Positions 32,731 to 43,685 of a DNA stretch of 64,000 bases are shown here, piece by piece. The stretch lies in NCBI GenBank assembly GCA_947359465.1, contig OX375872.1:12904137-12968136 (forward strand), read 5' to 3'. Positions within the stretch are counted from its first letter, which is position 1, and every line of letters begins with the position of its first letter. The notes under the pieces are model-generated. The model had not been told where the DNA came from. It saw only the letters and a list, made by a program, of their open reading frames with translations, and did not search any database. Position numbers and translations under genes: made by a program. Origin of the DNA: Metellina segmentata (lineage: Eukaryota > Arthropoda > Arachnida > Araneae > Tetragnathidae).

Positions 32731-34065
32731 CAAAGGCAAAAAAGGGCAATCAAAATGCTCGAAAGCAAATGTTTGATAAGGAAACAATACCAAACAAAGA
32801 CCGGCTGACAAAGAGCAAAAGCAGCGCGACGCCCGCAGGTGTTGGTGCTTTTTCGAGAAAAACCATCTGCGATTTGTCAGATTCCGTATGCCTCTGCAAA
32901 TCGGGAATTCGCCTACTCCGAAGTTGGAGATCGGAAGTCTTAGTTTGTGCTCTTGTACTTAAGACCTGGGAAAGTACCGAGATACTTTTAAGCCCTTGCT
33001 AGTTTTCCGCATTCGGAATGCTCGTAAACAAAGGTAAAAAACAGAGCAATCGAAGTGTTTTAAAGTAAATGTTTGATGGGGTGACAATACCAAACAAAGA
33101 CCGTCTGCTAAAGAGTAAAAGTAACGTGATGAAAACGGCCACAGGTATTGATGCTTTTTCGAGAAAAACTGCAATTTGTCAGATTCCTAACTTATTCTGT
33201 ATGCCTCTGTAAATCAGGGAATTCGCCTACTTTGATATTGGAAATCTTTGATAGTGATTTTTTACTATTGGAGCAGGATCTACGGTAGTTTCAAGTATCT
33301 TTTTTTCATTTCGCCGTTAAAACATCGATAATTTAAGACCTGTGAAGTACTGAGAATTTTAAGCCTGTACGAGTTTTCCACGTTCTATGGTCGTAGAGAA
33401 AGTTAAACAAAGGGTAATCAAAAAGCTCGAAGGTAAATGTTAAAAAGGAACAATACTAAAGATCGGTTGGCGAAGGGCAAAAGTAACTCGATAAAGACAA
33501 ATAGTTTAACTAACGTTGAGCTAGGAGCAACATAGCGGACTCCTTGTAACACGATGAAAACTCCTTGTGGTTTTGATGCTTTTTCGAGAAAACCCTTTGA
33601 TATGTCAGATTCCCAAATACATTTAAATCACGTGCCTCTTGAAATTCTGTGAATCGGGAATTTCGCTTACTCTTAACTTTAAAAGTAGAAATATTGTTTT
33701 TACTACTATAGATTCTCTCAAACGGGGCAATCTCCTCTCCTTTTTCATTTGCCCATTGAAGCATCGTCAAATTTACTAGTTTACTAGTTTTCCACTTTAT
33801 GATGCTCAGAGGCAACTGTAAAAAAAGGCAATCAAAATGATAGAAAGTAAATATTTGGTAAAGAAATTATACCGAACAAGACGGTTGCTAAAGTGCAAAA
33901 GTTTAACGTGATGAAAACGCCCACAGGCTTCGATGCTTTTTCGAGAAAATCATTTGCGATTAGTCAGATTCCCTGATTCTGTGTGCCACTAGAAATTCTA
34001 TAAATCGGAGGGTTCGCCGACCCTCAAACTGAAATTTGAAATCCTAGTTTGTATTCTCTTACGCA
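32731..34065. repeat. tandem repeat, four units of ~300-415 bp
   Basis: ACAATACCAAACAAAGACCG occurs at 32783 and 33083, with weaker versions at 33448 and 33863. Each unit has GTGCTTTTTCGAGAAAA, TTTGTCAGATTCC and AATCGGGAATTCGCCTACT blocks in the same order. The 5' edge merges with the CpG-rich island, so the array may derive from it. Confidence 0.8.
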
Positions 34066-34099
34066 GAGAAAATCTCTCTCTCTCTCTATATATATATAC

Positions 34100-34255
34100 C
34101 CTGTTCAGAGTAATGAAGAGAAAACACCAGTGGTTTTAAGAAAGCCAAATCTGTGTGGTGTTGTATACATTTCAGAATATGGGGAGATGAATGGCGGGGG
34201 GAAAAATTTAGTTCCGATAGGGGAAGAGCTGGCGCTGTGAATAGTGCCCCCTAAT
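34100..34255 (+). repeat. dispersed repeat, inverted partner at 39200-39350
   Basis: GCCAAATCTGTGTGGT, GTATACATTT and GATAGGGGAAGAG.TGGCGC words match, in reverse complement, the sequence at 39200-39350. Confidence 0.6.
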
Positions 34256-34369
34256 AAATACATAATTCACTGAAATGGCCTTGCAATCGTGATACATATT
34301 AACTACAATTTGTAGGTGGTATAAGAGTGCGATAGATACTGACAAGTCATAACCAACCAAATGTCAATT

Positions 34370-35370
34370 TAATTTATGCATCTAAAACATATTACACATG
34401 GAACGCAAAAGGGAAGAAGACTATAGAAAGACAAGTTATTGGCAGTGTTTAATGTTTGGTACCGTGTGACAACCATTGGTACCGTGTGATGGTGTGTTAA
34501 ACAAACTGCACGTAACTGATCTTTTATGATGTTGCGCGTGTGCAAGATGGCGCTGTTCGTCAAATCTGCAAGGATCCGAATACCTACGTGATAAACCATG
34601 CTTTTTAGGTAACCCCACATTCAAAAGTCACAAGGGCTCAAATCTGGTGAATGGGGTGGCCATAAAGATGGGAATACGCGACTGACTACTCTATTTTTTG
34701 TAAAATGCTGTCGCAACAACTGTTGAACAGGACGTCCCATATGGGGAGGTGCTCCATCTTGTTGAAATATGGTAGAGCTCAGGACTCCTCGCTGTTGAAG
34801 CTGAGGAATGTCGAAGTTCTACTGCATGTCCCTATAACGCTGTGTGGTAACTGAACAGGTCTTTGGTCCCTATGGATGGATTTCTTCAAAAAAGTAGGGA
34901 CCATTCAGAAATGTTGCTGTAAACTCAATCCAAACAGTTAGTTTTGGAGAATGTAAGGGGATCTGTTGAAACTGGTTGGGATTTTCCCAGATGCGGCTGT
35001 TTGGGGTGTTTACTGCTCGCTCCACGCAGAGAAAAATGTGCCTCATCACTAAAAAAGATGTTTCAGGGCCAGTTGTCATCTACCTGCACGCGTGCAAGGA
35101 ATGTCAAAACAAATGTTTCATGGATATCTGTATCAGAACCATGTAACGCTGAATCTTATACGGATAACTTTCTAAATTTTTCCGCAAACACTTTCATACT
35201 GTTGCGTAGGGCAAACCCAGTTTTCTTGCTCGAGACTTACTGTTTCCTGCTTCATACTGACTTATCTGCTCAACAACAGCCGTTGTCACGGTTTTTCGGC
35301 CTCGTACTGGTCGAACTGAGAAGCTTCCCGTCTTCTCAAAACGTTGAACCATTCTCAGGATGCTGTTAGA
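34370..35370 (-). pseudogene. mariner-like transposase, degraded
   Basis: Read on the minus strand: an HTH-end basic block (GRKTVTTAVV-like, about 35290), KVFAEKFRKLSV at 35190, FFSDEAHFSLRG with the first catalytic Asp (about 35040), a D-G-A-P-P-H type second Asp block near 34740 now split between frames, and PPHSPDLSPCDFWMWGYLK around 34620 with the third Asp region. The last intact frame, 34620-34369, covers the C-terminus (WGYLKSMVYHVGIR). Frameshifts and stops throughout. This family (transposase with WP-x-SPDL-x-P-x-DF-x-LWG) is common in arthropods. Confidence 0.75.
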
Positions 35371-35989
35371 GGATATGTATGTACCAATATTAAGCGTCTA
35401 CTCGTCAAGTGCACCAGCAGAGTTTTCGTCATTAATTATAATAATAAAGCATGGTCAGGCAATGAGAGTCAAATAGCGATCGTCGAATGTTTCCACAAAG
35501 TTTTGAACGTGTTTTATAGCAAATTGTTTTTAAACTATTTGTATAAAGTGACGTCTTCTTTAATTGATGCAAAATGCTTACCTAAATTTCATATGCAAGG
35601 TTTATGACAGCTTATATCAATTACAATTCGTAATTAATGTGTATCACGACTGCGGAGCTATTTTATTGAACTAGGCTCGCCAACCTCGTATGATTCTTTA
35701 CCAAATAATTTTATATCAATGAAGAAACTTGCTAATGCTCTTTTAGCGATGTTTGATCCACAAATTCATGTGAAAGATTGTTTTCTTCGATGAATTTTGT
35801 GAAGTCGACCAATAGAAATATACTCGGAAATGAATTGACTGCAAAATGCGTTAAACTGATGAATACTGAATATGAACCTAATATTAAGAAATTATCCGAC
35901 AAAAAACACCAACAGATTTCTCATTAAATGCATTTTAAATTTATTGTACATACACATACCTGCAACTATATTATCTATTAAATATAATG

Positions 35990-36037
<48 letters not shown>

Positions 36038-36240
36038 GTTGTTTTCTTTTCTTTGTTCATTAAAAACTCAGTGCAGGGGGGCTGGGCATGATTTCTCCCC
36101 TTTTATGTCGATTTTTGCTCTTCATTTGCAAAAGTAAAAGTTGTAAAACAAAAAGGAATCGTTAACTTTTTAAAGGATTAAAAAATTGAGAACCAAAAAA
36201 AGTAGTTTTTTACCATGCTCCCTTCCTCCTTTAGTGATAA
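35371..36240. other. AT-rich, with (AT)n at 35994-36033
   Basis: No gene or dispersed repeat recognised apart from the dinucleotide run. Confidence 0.6.
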
Positions 36241-36246
36241 GGTATA

Positions 36247-36764
36247 CAGGGTGACCTGTAAAGTCCTTTTAAATCCTTTAATTTTGAAACCGCGTCTCGT
36301 AGAGTCAAGGTAGTAACGTGTGCCTACAGTAAAGTGACCATGCTGAATTTATTGATACAGCTTACAGGAGCTCCTAGCAGTGAAATAAGGAAGTTAAAAA
36401 TATAACTCGAAAACTAAAGGCGATTGGTCAAAAAGTTTAATTAGAAAAATGTACCCAGTACAATAATAAAGCCACAGAAAAAAAAATTCATGGAGTTATC
36501 TGCAAAACTGGCGGAGATATTAGCGATTGAAATTTGAACTTTTCCATGCCTTGAAAAAGGGGCCGTCCTGAAATTGAAATACGTGTTCTCCGATGTTATC
36601 ATTCTGTTGTTTTGAGTTAAGGAACGACGAATTTAAATTCAAACAACAAGAAGGTAAAAAAATAAAAAAAGATATAAACAAAAAAACATCTGAAAAACGA
36701 ACTCCGGAAAATAAAAAAACTGACGATCGGAATCATAATTTTCGCGCAACAACTTAAATACACG
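36247..36764 (+). repeat. left long terminal inverted repeat
   Basis: Inner edge near AACAACTTAAATACACGA. Pairs with 38350-38860. Confidence 0.75.
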
Positions 36765-36948
36765 ATTAAAAAAACGGCGACTTACTTAAATACTCGGCTA
36801 TACATCCACGAACAAAGATTTACTATTTAATAATTTATCCTGATAAATTTTGAGTGGGGGGAGATGCGTATATGTCAGAAACAAATGCGCGCTACTAAGT
36901 GTGGCACATTGGAAAAGCAAAAGATACAGATGAGCAACAGCTAGAAAT

Positions 36949-37610
36949 TTATTGCAAAACAAAAACATGGCGAGTGTGTTCAAAAAGGTTACCGTCGGTT
37001 AAAATACACATTTGTATTAGATAAAGCACGCTGGCATGCACATTCCTTGTCATCTGTGGTGTGACAGTAGTGCAGCTATCGATGATACGCTGCCGCAGGT
37101 CCAGCAAACTTGTCAACGGAGTTTCATACACCCTATCTATGATGTAACCCCAGAGGAAGAAATCGACTGTTGTAAGATCTGATGATCGTGGAGGCCATTC
37201 AACACAGCCACCGTAGCCGATTACCTGTTGTCCAAATCTGTTCTTAAGAAACTGTCGCACTGCGTGGGGTTTGTGCTTTGGGGCGCCATCATGTTGGATA
37301 GATCACAGGGAAGACAAGAACGCGAGAGCAATATCATCTATTAAGTCAAGTAACACATCTTATAACAGTTGGATGTATTTCAATCCATTAAGTAAACCAT
37401 CATAGAACACGGGTCCTATTAGACGATCCTTCCAAATTCCGTACCACACATTCGGGGACCACTGCAACTGCTGTCTGACAGTAACTCCCCATGAGGGATT
37501 TTCTAGTGCCCAGAAATGGATGTTGCGTCGGTTCAGCATCCCGTTTCGGTGAAACTTAACCTCGTCCGACCATAACATGTTGGAAAAAAATTCTGGCTTA
37601 ACCTCCAATT
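36949..37610 (-). pseudogene. mariner-like transposase, catalytic and C-terminal part
   Basis: The upstream frame (37608-37360) has MLWSDEVKFHRNG with the first catalytic Asp, NRRNIHFWALENP, and NVWYGIWKDRLIGPVFYDG. The block with the second Asp falls in the gap between frames (about 37270-37350), which has lost about a frame's worth of sequence. The downstream frame (37260-36949) has WPPRSSDLTTVDFFLWGYI with the third acidic residue and a C-terminal LRQRIIDSC block. Same broad family as the pseudogene at 34370-35370. Confidence 0.75.
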
Positions 37611-37634
37611 AACTCAATGCCCAATTGTACCAGT

Positions 37635-38049
37635 CAAAGCGCCGAAGAGCAACGGTAGCTCAGTCAGTAGAGCGTCGGGCTCGCATCGGAAGGGTTGTGG
37701 GTTCTGTCCTCAGCGGAGCCTGCAATTCTGATGGTTGCGAGATCTGCGCTTGGACCTGGCTAAAGACCGCCGTGTTCGCTAATGGTGACTGGGGCGCGTT
37801 AAATAGGTCGTAGTCACAAAGTCCCCCATGTTCCCATACCAAATCAATACCTCTGGGGGTACTTGATCAGGGGGTTATCGGCCTCTGATTGGGATCTAAA
37901 TTACGATATGTGTGAGTGAATGGATGTGTGAAAGGGACCTTCCTGTAAAACGGATGTGTCATGTATGAAGAAGTCCAACCCTCCGGGGCATTGGCACCCC
38001 CAATTGGGCCATATATGGCCCGCAAGACAACAACAACAAAGAGCCGAAG
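37635..38049 (+). mobile_element. tRNA-derived SINE with 13-bp target duplication
   Basis: SINE body is 37648-38036. The head GGTAGCTCAGTCAGTAGAGCG is a good polymerase III box A and GGGTTCTGTCC a diverged box B. The tail contains GGCCATATATGGCC and ends in AACAACAACAAA. Flanks are CAAAGCGCCGAAG (37635-37647) and CAAAGAGCCGAAG (38037-38049), one mismatch. It inserted between the N-terminal and catalytic parts of the transposase. Not a functional tRNA: no acceptor pairing after box B. Confidence 0.85.
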
Positions 38050-38203
38050 TTGCATGTGGACCATTTGAAAACCGAACGGGATAAGTCTGTGCAGCCTGGA
38101 CTTCATTGCGTTGGCATTCGCCATAGAGAAGTACAATCTCACAATACTGACTATTAGTGAAAGTCTCCAATTCCTCACAGCGCACTGTATAAAGCAAGAA
38201 CAC
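38050..38203 (-). pseudogene. transposase N-terminus, severed by the SINE
   Basis: Minus-strand reading contains FTNSQYCEIVLLYGECQR and TYPVRFSNGPHATSA, resembling the N-terminal helix-turn-helix region of the same transposase family (Y-G-E/K-C-x-R-N block). Continuous with 37610 once the SINE is removed. Confidence 0.6.
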
Positions 38204-38285
38204 CAGCTCGTAGGATCGAACTCAAAACCCTCTGGTTGGCAGTCCGTCACTTTACCAATCGGGAAACCACGGCCCCCAATTTTTA
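38185..38285 (-). repeat. tRNA-like SINE head, second family
   Basis: Minus strand reads GTGGTTTCCCGATTGGTAAA (box A-like) then CGGACTGCCAACCAGAG and GAGTTCGATCC (box B). No matching acceptor stem that I could find, so SINE head rather than tRNA gene. Confidence 0.5.
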
Positions 38286-38349
38286 TCAGTATAAAATTAT
38301 TAAAAAGAAAATCTACGTTCGTGGTTGCATGGTCCAGAGGTTTTCATTC

Positions 38350-38860
38350 TTGTATTTTAGTTGTTGCGCGAAAATTGTGATTTCGGATCGTCAGTTTTTT
38401 TTATTTTGTTATTTTTTTCAGATGTGTTTTTTTTATTTATCTCTTTTTTTTTAAAAACCTTCTTTGTTGTTTGAATTTAAATTCGTCGTTGCATAACTCA
38501 AAGAAACTGAATGATAACATCGGAGAACACGTATTTCAATTTCAGGACGGACCCTTTTTCAAGGCATGGAAAAGTTCAAATTACAATCGCAAATATCTCC
38601 GCCAGTTTTGCAGATAGCTCCATGAAATTTTTTTTCTGTGGCTTTATATTGGGTACATTTTTCTAATTGAACTTTTTGGCCAATCTCCTTTAGTTTTCGA
38701 GTTATTTTTTTTAACTTCCTTATTTCACCGGTAGGAGCTCTGTTAACTGTCTCAATAAATTCAGCATGGTCACTTTACTGTTGGTACACGTTACTACCTT
38801 GACTCTACGAGACATGGTTTCAAAATTAAAGGGCTTACAAAAACTAGATATGACAGTTAA
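38350..38860 (-). repeat. right long terminal inverted repeat
   Basis: Partner of 36247-36764; the last ~25 bases are diverged. Confidence 0.7.
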
Positions 38861-39199
38861 AAAAAATAAGTAACGAAATTTCAAAAAAATATCAGGAACC
38901 AAATTTAAATTTTTAAAAAAACTCGACAAGCTGCAAAAATTCACGTTTAGAGGTACTCTGACAAAAAAAAATCACGACTGAATACTGAAAATTTCTACGT
39001 CTTTAGCTCACTCGAGTTAGAAATTTAGCTTTTTCAATTTTGACATTTAATAAACCCTAAACTAATGGCCGCATCGGAAAAAAAATCTTCAAAATTCTCT
39101 TTCTCAGGAAACCGTCTAAGAATCGAACGAACAAAACCCAGTTTTCAATCCTGCGGCGAGTTGTTAACTTTTTTTAATATAGAGAGATTATGTTTTTAC
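38861..39199. other. no recognisable feature
   Basis: AT-rich flanking sequence. Confidence 0.5.
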
Positions 39200-39350
39200 T
39201 AGGGACAGTTCTACGCGCCATCTCTTCCCCTATTGGTCATTTTTGGAACTAAATATTTCACCCCCACCCCGTCCTTTGTTTCCCCGTGCTCTAAAATGTA
39301 TACCACATAGATTTGGCGCTTGTATGTCCACTCGTTTTTTCTCTACAGTG
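39200..39350 (-). repeat. dispersed repeat, inverted partner of 34100-34255
   Basis: Contains ACCACATAGATTTGGCGC and GCGCCATCTCTTCCCCTA, reverse complements of the earlier copy. Confidence 0.6.
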
Positions 39351-39434
39351 CTCTGAAGATGAATACTTTAATTATAACCACCCGGTGTATACTGATACTA
39401 TACCCGGGTACGTATACTACTGATACTATACCCG

Positions 39435-41281
39435 GGTACACTGAAGAGCCAAACATTATGACCACCTTCTCAATAACGCGTTGCGCCTCCTTTGGCCTAC
39501 AAAACAGCTGCAACTCGCCTGGGCATAGATGCCACAAGTTCTCGGTACATGACTGGAGACAGGTTGTACTAAATGTCTAAAGCTTCGGTTTCCTAAAAAA
39601 GTGGAGCCGTTATCTAACAACCGTGATACGTCATGATGCCGCGGGCATAACGCGGCCGTCTAAACTGATACCAGAGTTGTCAACTTAGACGGACAGAATA
39701 CGGTATAGAATGGGCAACACAGACGGCTGTCGTGGTTTATTTTATTCGAGAAACACAAAACAAAGTGGCTTTCTTATTCTCTAGTCCAAAGTTCCTAACT
39801 TCGGGATCGTTGAAGATGGAGTGAAAATTTCAACGGATTTAAAATCAGCATAAAATTCTACGCCAGATCGATACCAAAAACAGTGTTATTATTTAATTAT
39901 TTACCATTTGATTAGTTAATTATTTATTTATTTAAAGGAAATCACATTTAAGGTATCGTTCTGGTGTAAAATTTTCCGCAGATTTTTCAAATCCGTTGAA
40001 ATTTTTATTCTGTGTTTAACGATCCCTATTTTACAAAAACGAACTAATCAATGGCAGTCAAAAATGTTTTGTTTGTTTTGCATCCCTCCGCTCGAATCGC
40101 TTCGCGCAGGAAATGAAATGTTGCCGCTACAATAGAAAAAACGTTCCCCAACTGTTTGAGACCGCTATGATGACAGTCATTGAAACGGCGGTTCCGATAA
40201 TTTCCGTTACGCTCACAAACAACGCTCTCTAGGAAACCAACACCATCTGTTTGTATAAACAACGTTTTAGTGACGTCACCCACAGCTACATCACGGCTGC
40301 TATATCACGGCTAAGCTTTCTTAGGAAGCCGAAGCTTAAGCAGCGGTAATGCAAAGTCAAAATATTCGGACATGGCGGTGTTTGAGCTCTGAGCTTGCGC
40401 TCCATGACACCCCAAATGTGCTCTATCGGATTAAGATCCGGCGAGTTAGGTGGCCAGGATATTAAGTGGAATTCATCAGTATGCTCCTCGAACCCCTCCA
40501 ACACAATCCGAGCCTTGTGATATGGGGCGTTGTCCTGCTAGAAGATTCAATTTCCAGTTGGGAAGACAGATGGGGTGCAACTGATCCGCAATGATGTTTA
40601 GATAGTTCGCAGCGTTCCTGCTCTGTTCTACCACAACTACGGGTCCCAGAGTCGCCAATGAGAACTTCCCCCAAAGCATAGTACCGCCTCCACTAGCCTG
40701 TGTATGACCTGCTGTATAAGAGGGGAGCAACTATTCGCCGGGCAAACAGCGTACCCTGACACGACCATCGACGTGATGAATGAGCAATCGGGATTCATCT
40801 GACCAGGCAACTTTCTTCCACTCATTCATGATCCAGTCTGGATGTTCCCGGGCCCACTGTCGGCGTAGTTGACGATGACGCTTGGTCAACAGAGGCACAC
40901 GAGTGGGACGTCTTCTGCACAGTCCCATATCTAACAGTGTCCGCTGAACTGTGTGTTCCGAAACACTTGCGCTTGGACCTGCATTGTATTGGCCTGTCAG
41001 CTGAGTCACTGTCTCGCGTCGATTTTGCTTAACCAAGTGGGACAGTCTCCGTCGTCCATTTTTTTTATGACGCGTGGACGACCAACACCTTGGCGTCTAC
41101 TGCTGGTGTCACCGTCATTTATCCACTTTGCATGAATACTAACAACGGCAGATCGTGAACAACCTACCAGTCGTGCAGTTTCGGTGATACTCGTTCCGAG
41201 TCTTCGGGCCATTACGATCTGCCCTCTATAAAATTCGCTTAGATCAGTAGCCTTTCCCATCACTCGCAAAAGTAACTGCAA
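39435..41281 (-). pseudogene. Tc1-like transposase, minus strand, split by MITE copy B
   Basis: Starts with [20 protein letters not shown] (41281) and the HTH pieces [19 protein letters not shown] and [13 protein letters not shown] second frame from 41036 gives [31 protein letters not shown], and VAWSDESR with the first catalytic Asp. The second Asp block (QDNAPYHKARIVLEGF, split between frames) is near 40530 and the Glu is in NSPDLNPIEHIWGVMERKL (about 40420). After the MITE, 39578-39435 completes the tail (YRELVASMPRRVAAVLQ). The end CACTGAAGAGCCAAACATTA at 39440 may be the terminal repeat. Stops and shifts inactivate it. DD34E type. Confidence 0.8.
39581..40336 (-). mobile_element. 756-bp MITE, copy B, TAA target duplication
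   Basis: Ends AGCTTCGGTTTCCTAAAAAA and, reversed, AGCTTCGGCTTCCTAAGAAA. TAA on both sides (39578-39580, 40337-40339). Full-length relative of copy A (20253-21007), in opposite orientation, with the same internal pair of shared modules. It sits in the C-terminal coding part of the Tc1 element. Confidence 0.85.
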
Positions 41282-41319
41282 GAATGATTACTTACCTTCT
41301 CCAGCAGCAAGGCGCAGTG

Positions 41320-41470
41320 GCGTCCAATCTACACCGCTTGACCGATCCACACCAATTTTGGCATACTTATCCTTTAGAACCCTGCGGGTAATGTAGGCTA
41401 TATATTTACCATTGTTCTATTTGTTTTGGGTGTGCAGAGAGGATTAAGAACAATTCGAAATCCCCATAGG
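41320..41470 (-). repeat. dispersed repeat, inverted partner at 45330-45480
   Basis: ACACCGCTTGACCGATCCACACCAATTTTGGCA (first 20 bases ACACCGCTTGACCGATCCAC) and TGTTCTATTTGTTTTGGGTG words are reverse complements of sequence at 45340-45470. Confidence 0.65.
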
Positions 41471-41925
41471 AATAACATTGAGTATTTTTGCCATCACTGC
41501 CAGACTAATTCACTTTAAATATTTGGTACACTCATCTTCGGAATCCTGCGGGAAACGTAAGAAATATATTAACATGATTAGCTTTGTCCTAGGTTTTCAA
41601 AGGGGGCTAAAAACGATTCAAAATCCCCATAGCAAAAACTAAGTAACTTTACTATGAAGTTTGATAAATTTACATCAAATTTGGTATGCTGATTCTTTAA
41701 GGTATGTGGACACATTGGAGACCCTTTTTTTAAATGTGGTATAGAAACATTTTAATGATATTTTTATGTTTAGTGTTATTAAAAATTAGCATTGGGCTAT
41801 AAATATTTAAAATATATATTAATAATTTTGTAAAAATGATAATTATGTATGAAATTTTAAAGAAATTAGTCAAAATCTTCAAATGTGTTACTTGAAAATA
41901 TATTCAACCCATTTTCATTTTTCTA
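41471..41925. other. no recognisable feature
   Basis: AT-rich, with weak further copies of the 41320 repeat near 41500-41700. Confidence 0.45.
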
Positions 41926-42214
41926 GTGAATAAACTAGAATCAAAAAGATATTTAAAAAACAAAAATTTTACAAGCGATCTAAAAATGAATACAAGATTT
42001 TTGAGAGTTTTACAGTCCTATTTCTTAAATAAATGGTCATCATTTGAAAACATTTCAACTCAACATAATTATTCTAGTTCATTCACTAGACAACATTATA
42101 AAGAACAAGTTCTCAAAATTTTAGGAGAATCCATCAATAACTTTTTGTGTTATACATTTAAAGTGAGAAAATAATGCAAAAATATTAATTTGGAGAAAAA
42201 GTAGTATCGTTTGA

Positions 42215-43344
42215 TCTCTTGCTTTTGAAAGAAACAGTAAGGTCTGCTTAATTGATGCTATTTATTCGAGTGGTCAATACTGAATTTGAGGTAACTAAAG
42301 AAATAGCATCTATGAATAGTCTGCATGGAACAACTATAGGCAAAAATATCTTCAAGAAAGGCGAGAAAACGCTAACTGTTCAGTTTTCAATGGAATCAGT
42401 TAAAATGTCACTGCTTATGGTAGTAAATATATATGTGTAACAAGGAAATGATTAGTTTGGCAATTTTTTACGGCTGGTGAAGAAGGTAACTGTTCAAAAC
42501 CTCTTTTAATTTATTTTCACCAGGACGCTCTATGTGGGAAATGTTCTGCCACGTGTTATTCACATTAAATAATAAATTTTCCATGCTGTAACAAATTTCA
42601 AATATTAGCGAATTCAAAAAACTGCGCGGTGGATATATTTTCTGAGCTTAACCTACAGTTACAACTGCGTTTTTCGGATCTTGATGGAAGTGCAAAAGAC
42701 ACTTCCTTGTTTCAAAATTCATTTGACTGTACAATTGCTGAGCTTCCGTCAGACCTTCAATTGGAAAGGATTGATCTGCAAAATGATTTTTAAAGAAAGC
42801 AACCAAATTCTATAAATATCTTTTGGAAGATAAAAGCGGCAATTGAAATGACATGCATGGGGATTTATATCTGTATTTGGGTGTACCTATAAACGTAGAA
42901 GGATATTTCGAAAATGAAGTATGTAAAATCGCCAATATAGATCATTATTAACAAATGACCATTTGCAAACAACTTTAATGATAGGAAGTACAAATTCGAA
43001 CTCGAGTATTATGAAATTTTATCTCTGAAAAACAATTATATTTATCGCATAAGTACAAAATTTCACCTGTTCAATATTACGTTTTTTGTAAATAGAAATA
43101 TTTTATTCGTTTTTTGTAAGTGTCAAAAAAATGTTTATAAATCGAGCAGGGGGCGAAGCCCTCGCTGTGGCGTCATGGACCGGAAAGTTAATTCAGGATT
43201 ATACGAATTATTAAGATAGTTTCGCCGTGGCACTTGAGATTGACTCTGTAAAAGTAGTTTTGATCTGCAAAAAGAGTGTTGACCTGCTGAGCCTAAAATT
43301 TTTACGATCTGGGCTTTTCCAAAAAAAACGTTTGTCGACCCCTG
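42215..43344 (+). pseudogene. hAT transposase related to GTF2IRD2-type (Charlie-like) proteins
   Basis: Pieces in order: LFIRVVNTEFEVTKEIASMN with LHGTTIGKNIFKK (42255-42350), LQLRFSDLDGSAKD and LFQNSFDCTIAELPSDLQLE (42650-42780), and a C-terminal hAT dimerisation block around 42840-43020 in broken frames. The middle of the protein is missing. At 43330-43344 the sequence ends GTTTGTCGACCCCTG, whose complement CAGGGGTCGACAAAC is a typical hAT terminal repeat, so the right end of the element is present. The left terminal repeat was not found. In vertebrates this family was domesticated; here it is clearly dead. Confidence 0.7.
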
Positions 43345-43479
43345 GTCTAGATAATCATTAAGATCTAGGGTCTATATCTCTAGGATAGGACTAAGAATTC
43401 CCATAGCGAAACATTGAAGAATAGCACTAACTTGGGACCCTGATGGAAAGAGATTGTCAGGCAGATCAAATCTGACATG

Positions 43480-43685
43480 GTCGAAGAAAAATGGGAAATG
43501 GCTGGTTGGAGGAGCTGGAGTCAAACCAGAGATGCCTTATGGAGGACGAGACTAAATTCTTCATGCGCCTACTTGGAGTAAGGTCGAAGAAAAGTGGGAA
43601 ACGGCTGGTTGGAGGAGCTGGAGTCAAACCAGAGATGCCTTATGGAGGACGAGACTAAATTCTTCATGCGCCTATTTGGAGTAAG
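43480..43685 (+). repeat. 103-bp direct duplication
   Basis: 43480-43582 and 43583-43685 are near-identical (GGCTGGTTGGAGGAGCTGGA in both), differing at about five positions. Confidence 0.9.

Larger units (their letters stand above)
36247..38860 (-). mobile_element. DNA transposon with ~500-bp inverted arms, interrupted by a SINE
   Basis: Arms at 36247-36764 and 38350-38860 are reverse complements: for example TTCGCGCAACAACT, CTCCGATGTTATCATTC..T, CATGCCTTGAAAAAGG, ATATCTCCGCCAGTTTTGC and GGTCACTTTACTGT all recur inverted. The left end is TA-CAGGGTGACC, a mariner-style terminus; the right terminus is diverged. Between the arms lies a minus-strand transposase split by a SINE. Long arms are unusual for mariner and closer to Bari/S-like or foldback architecture. 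Confidence 0.75.

Noticed and set aside
31184..32776. host protein-coding exons in the CpG-rich island
   Set aside because: Frames exist on both strands equally, as expected from GC content, with no recognisable domain or splice pattern.
37648..37730. tRNA gene from box A and box B
   Set aside because: Box B is diverged, no acceptor stem closes, and a long tail ending in AAC repeats plus a target duplication show it is a SINE.
38185..38285. minus-strand tRNA gene
   Set aside because: Good box A and B but no closing acceptor stem, and it runs into transposon sequence.
41926..42174. 82-residue frame as the N-terminus of the neighbouring hAT protein
   Set aside because: No resemblance to the family's N-terminal BED region; AT-rich composition explains the frame.
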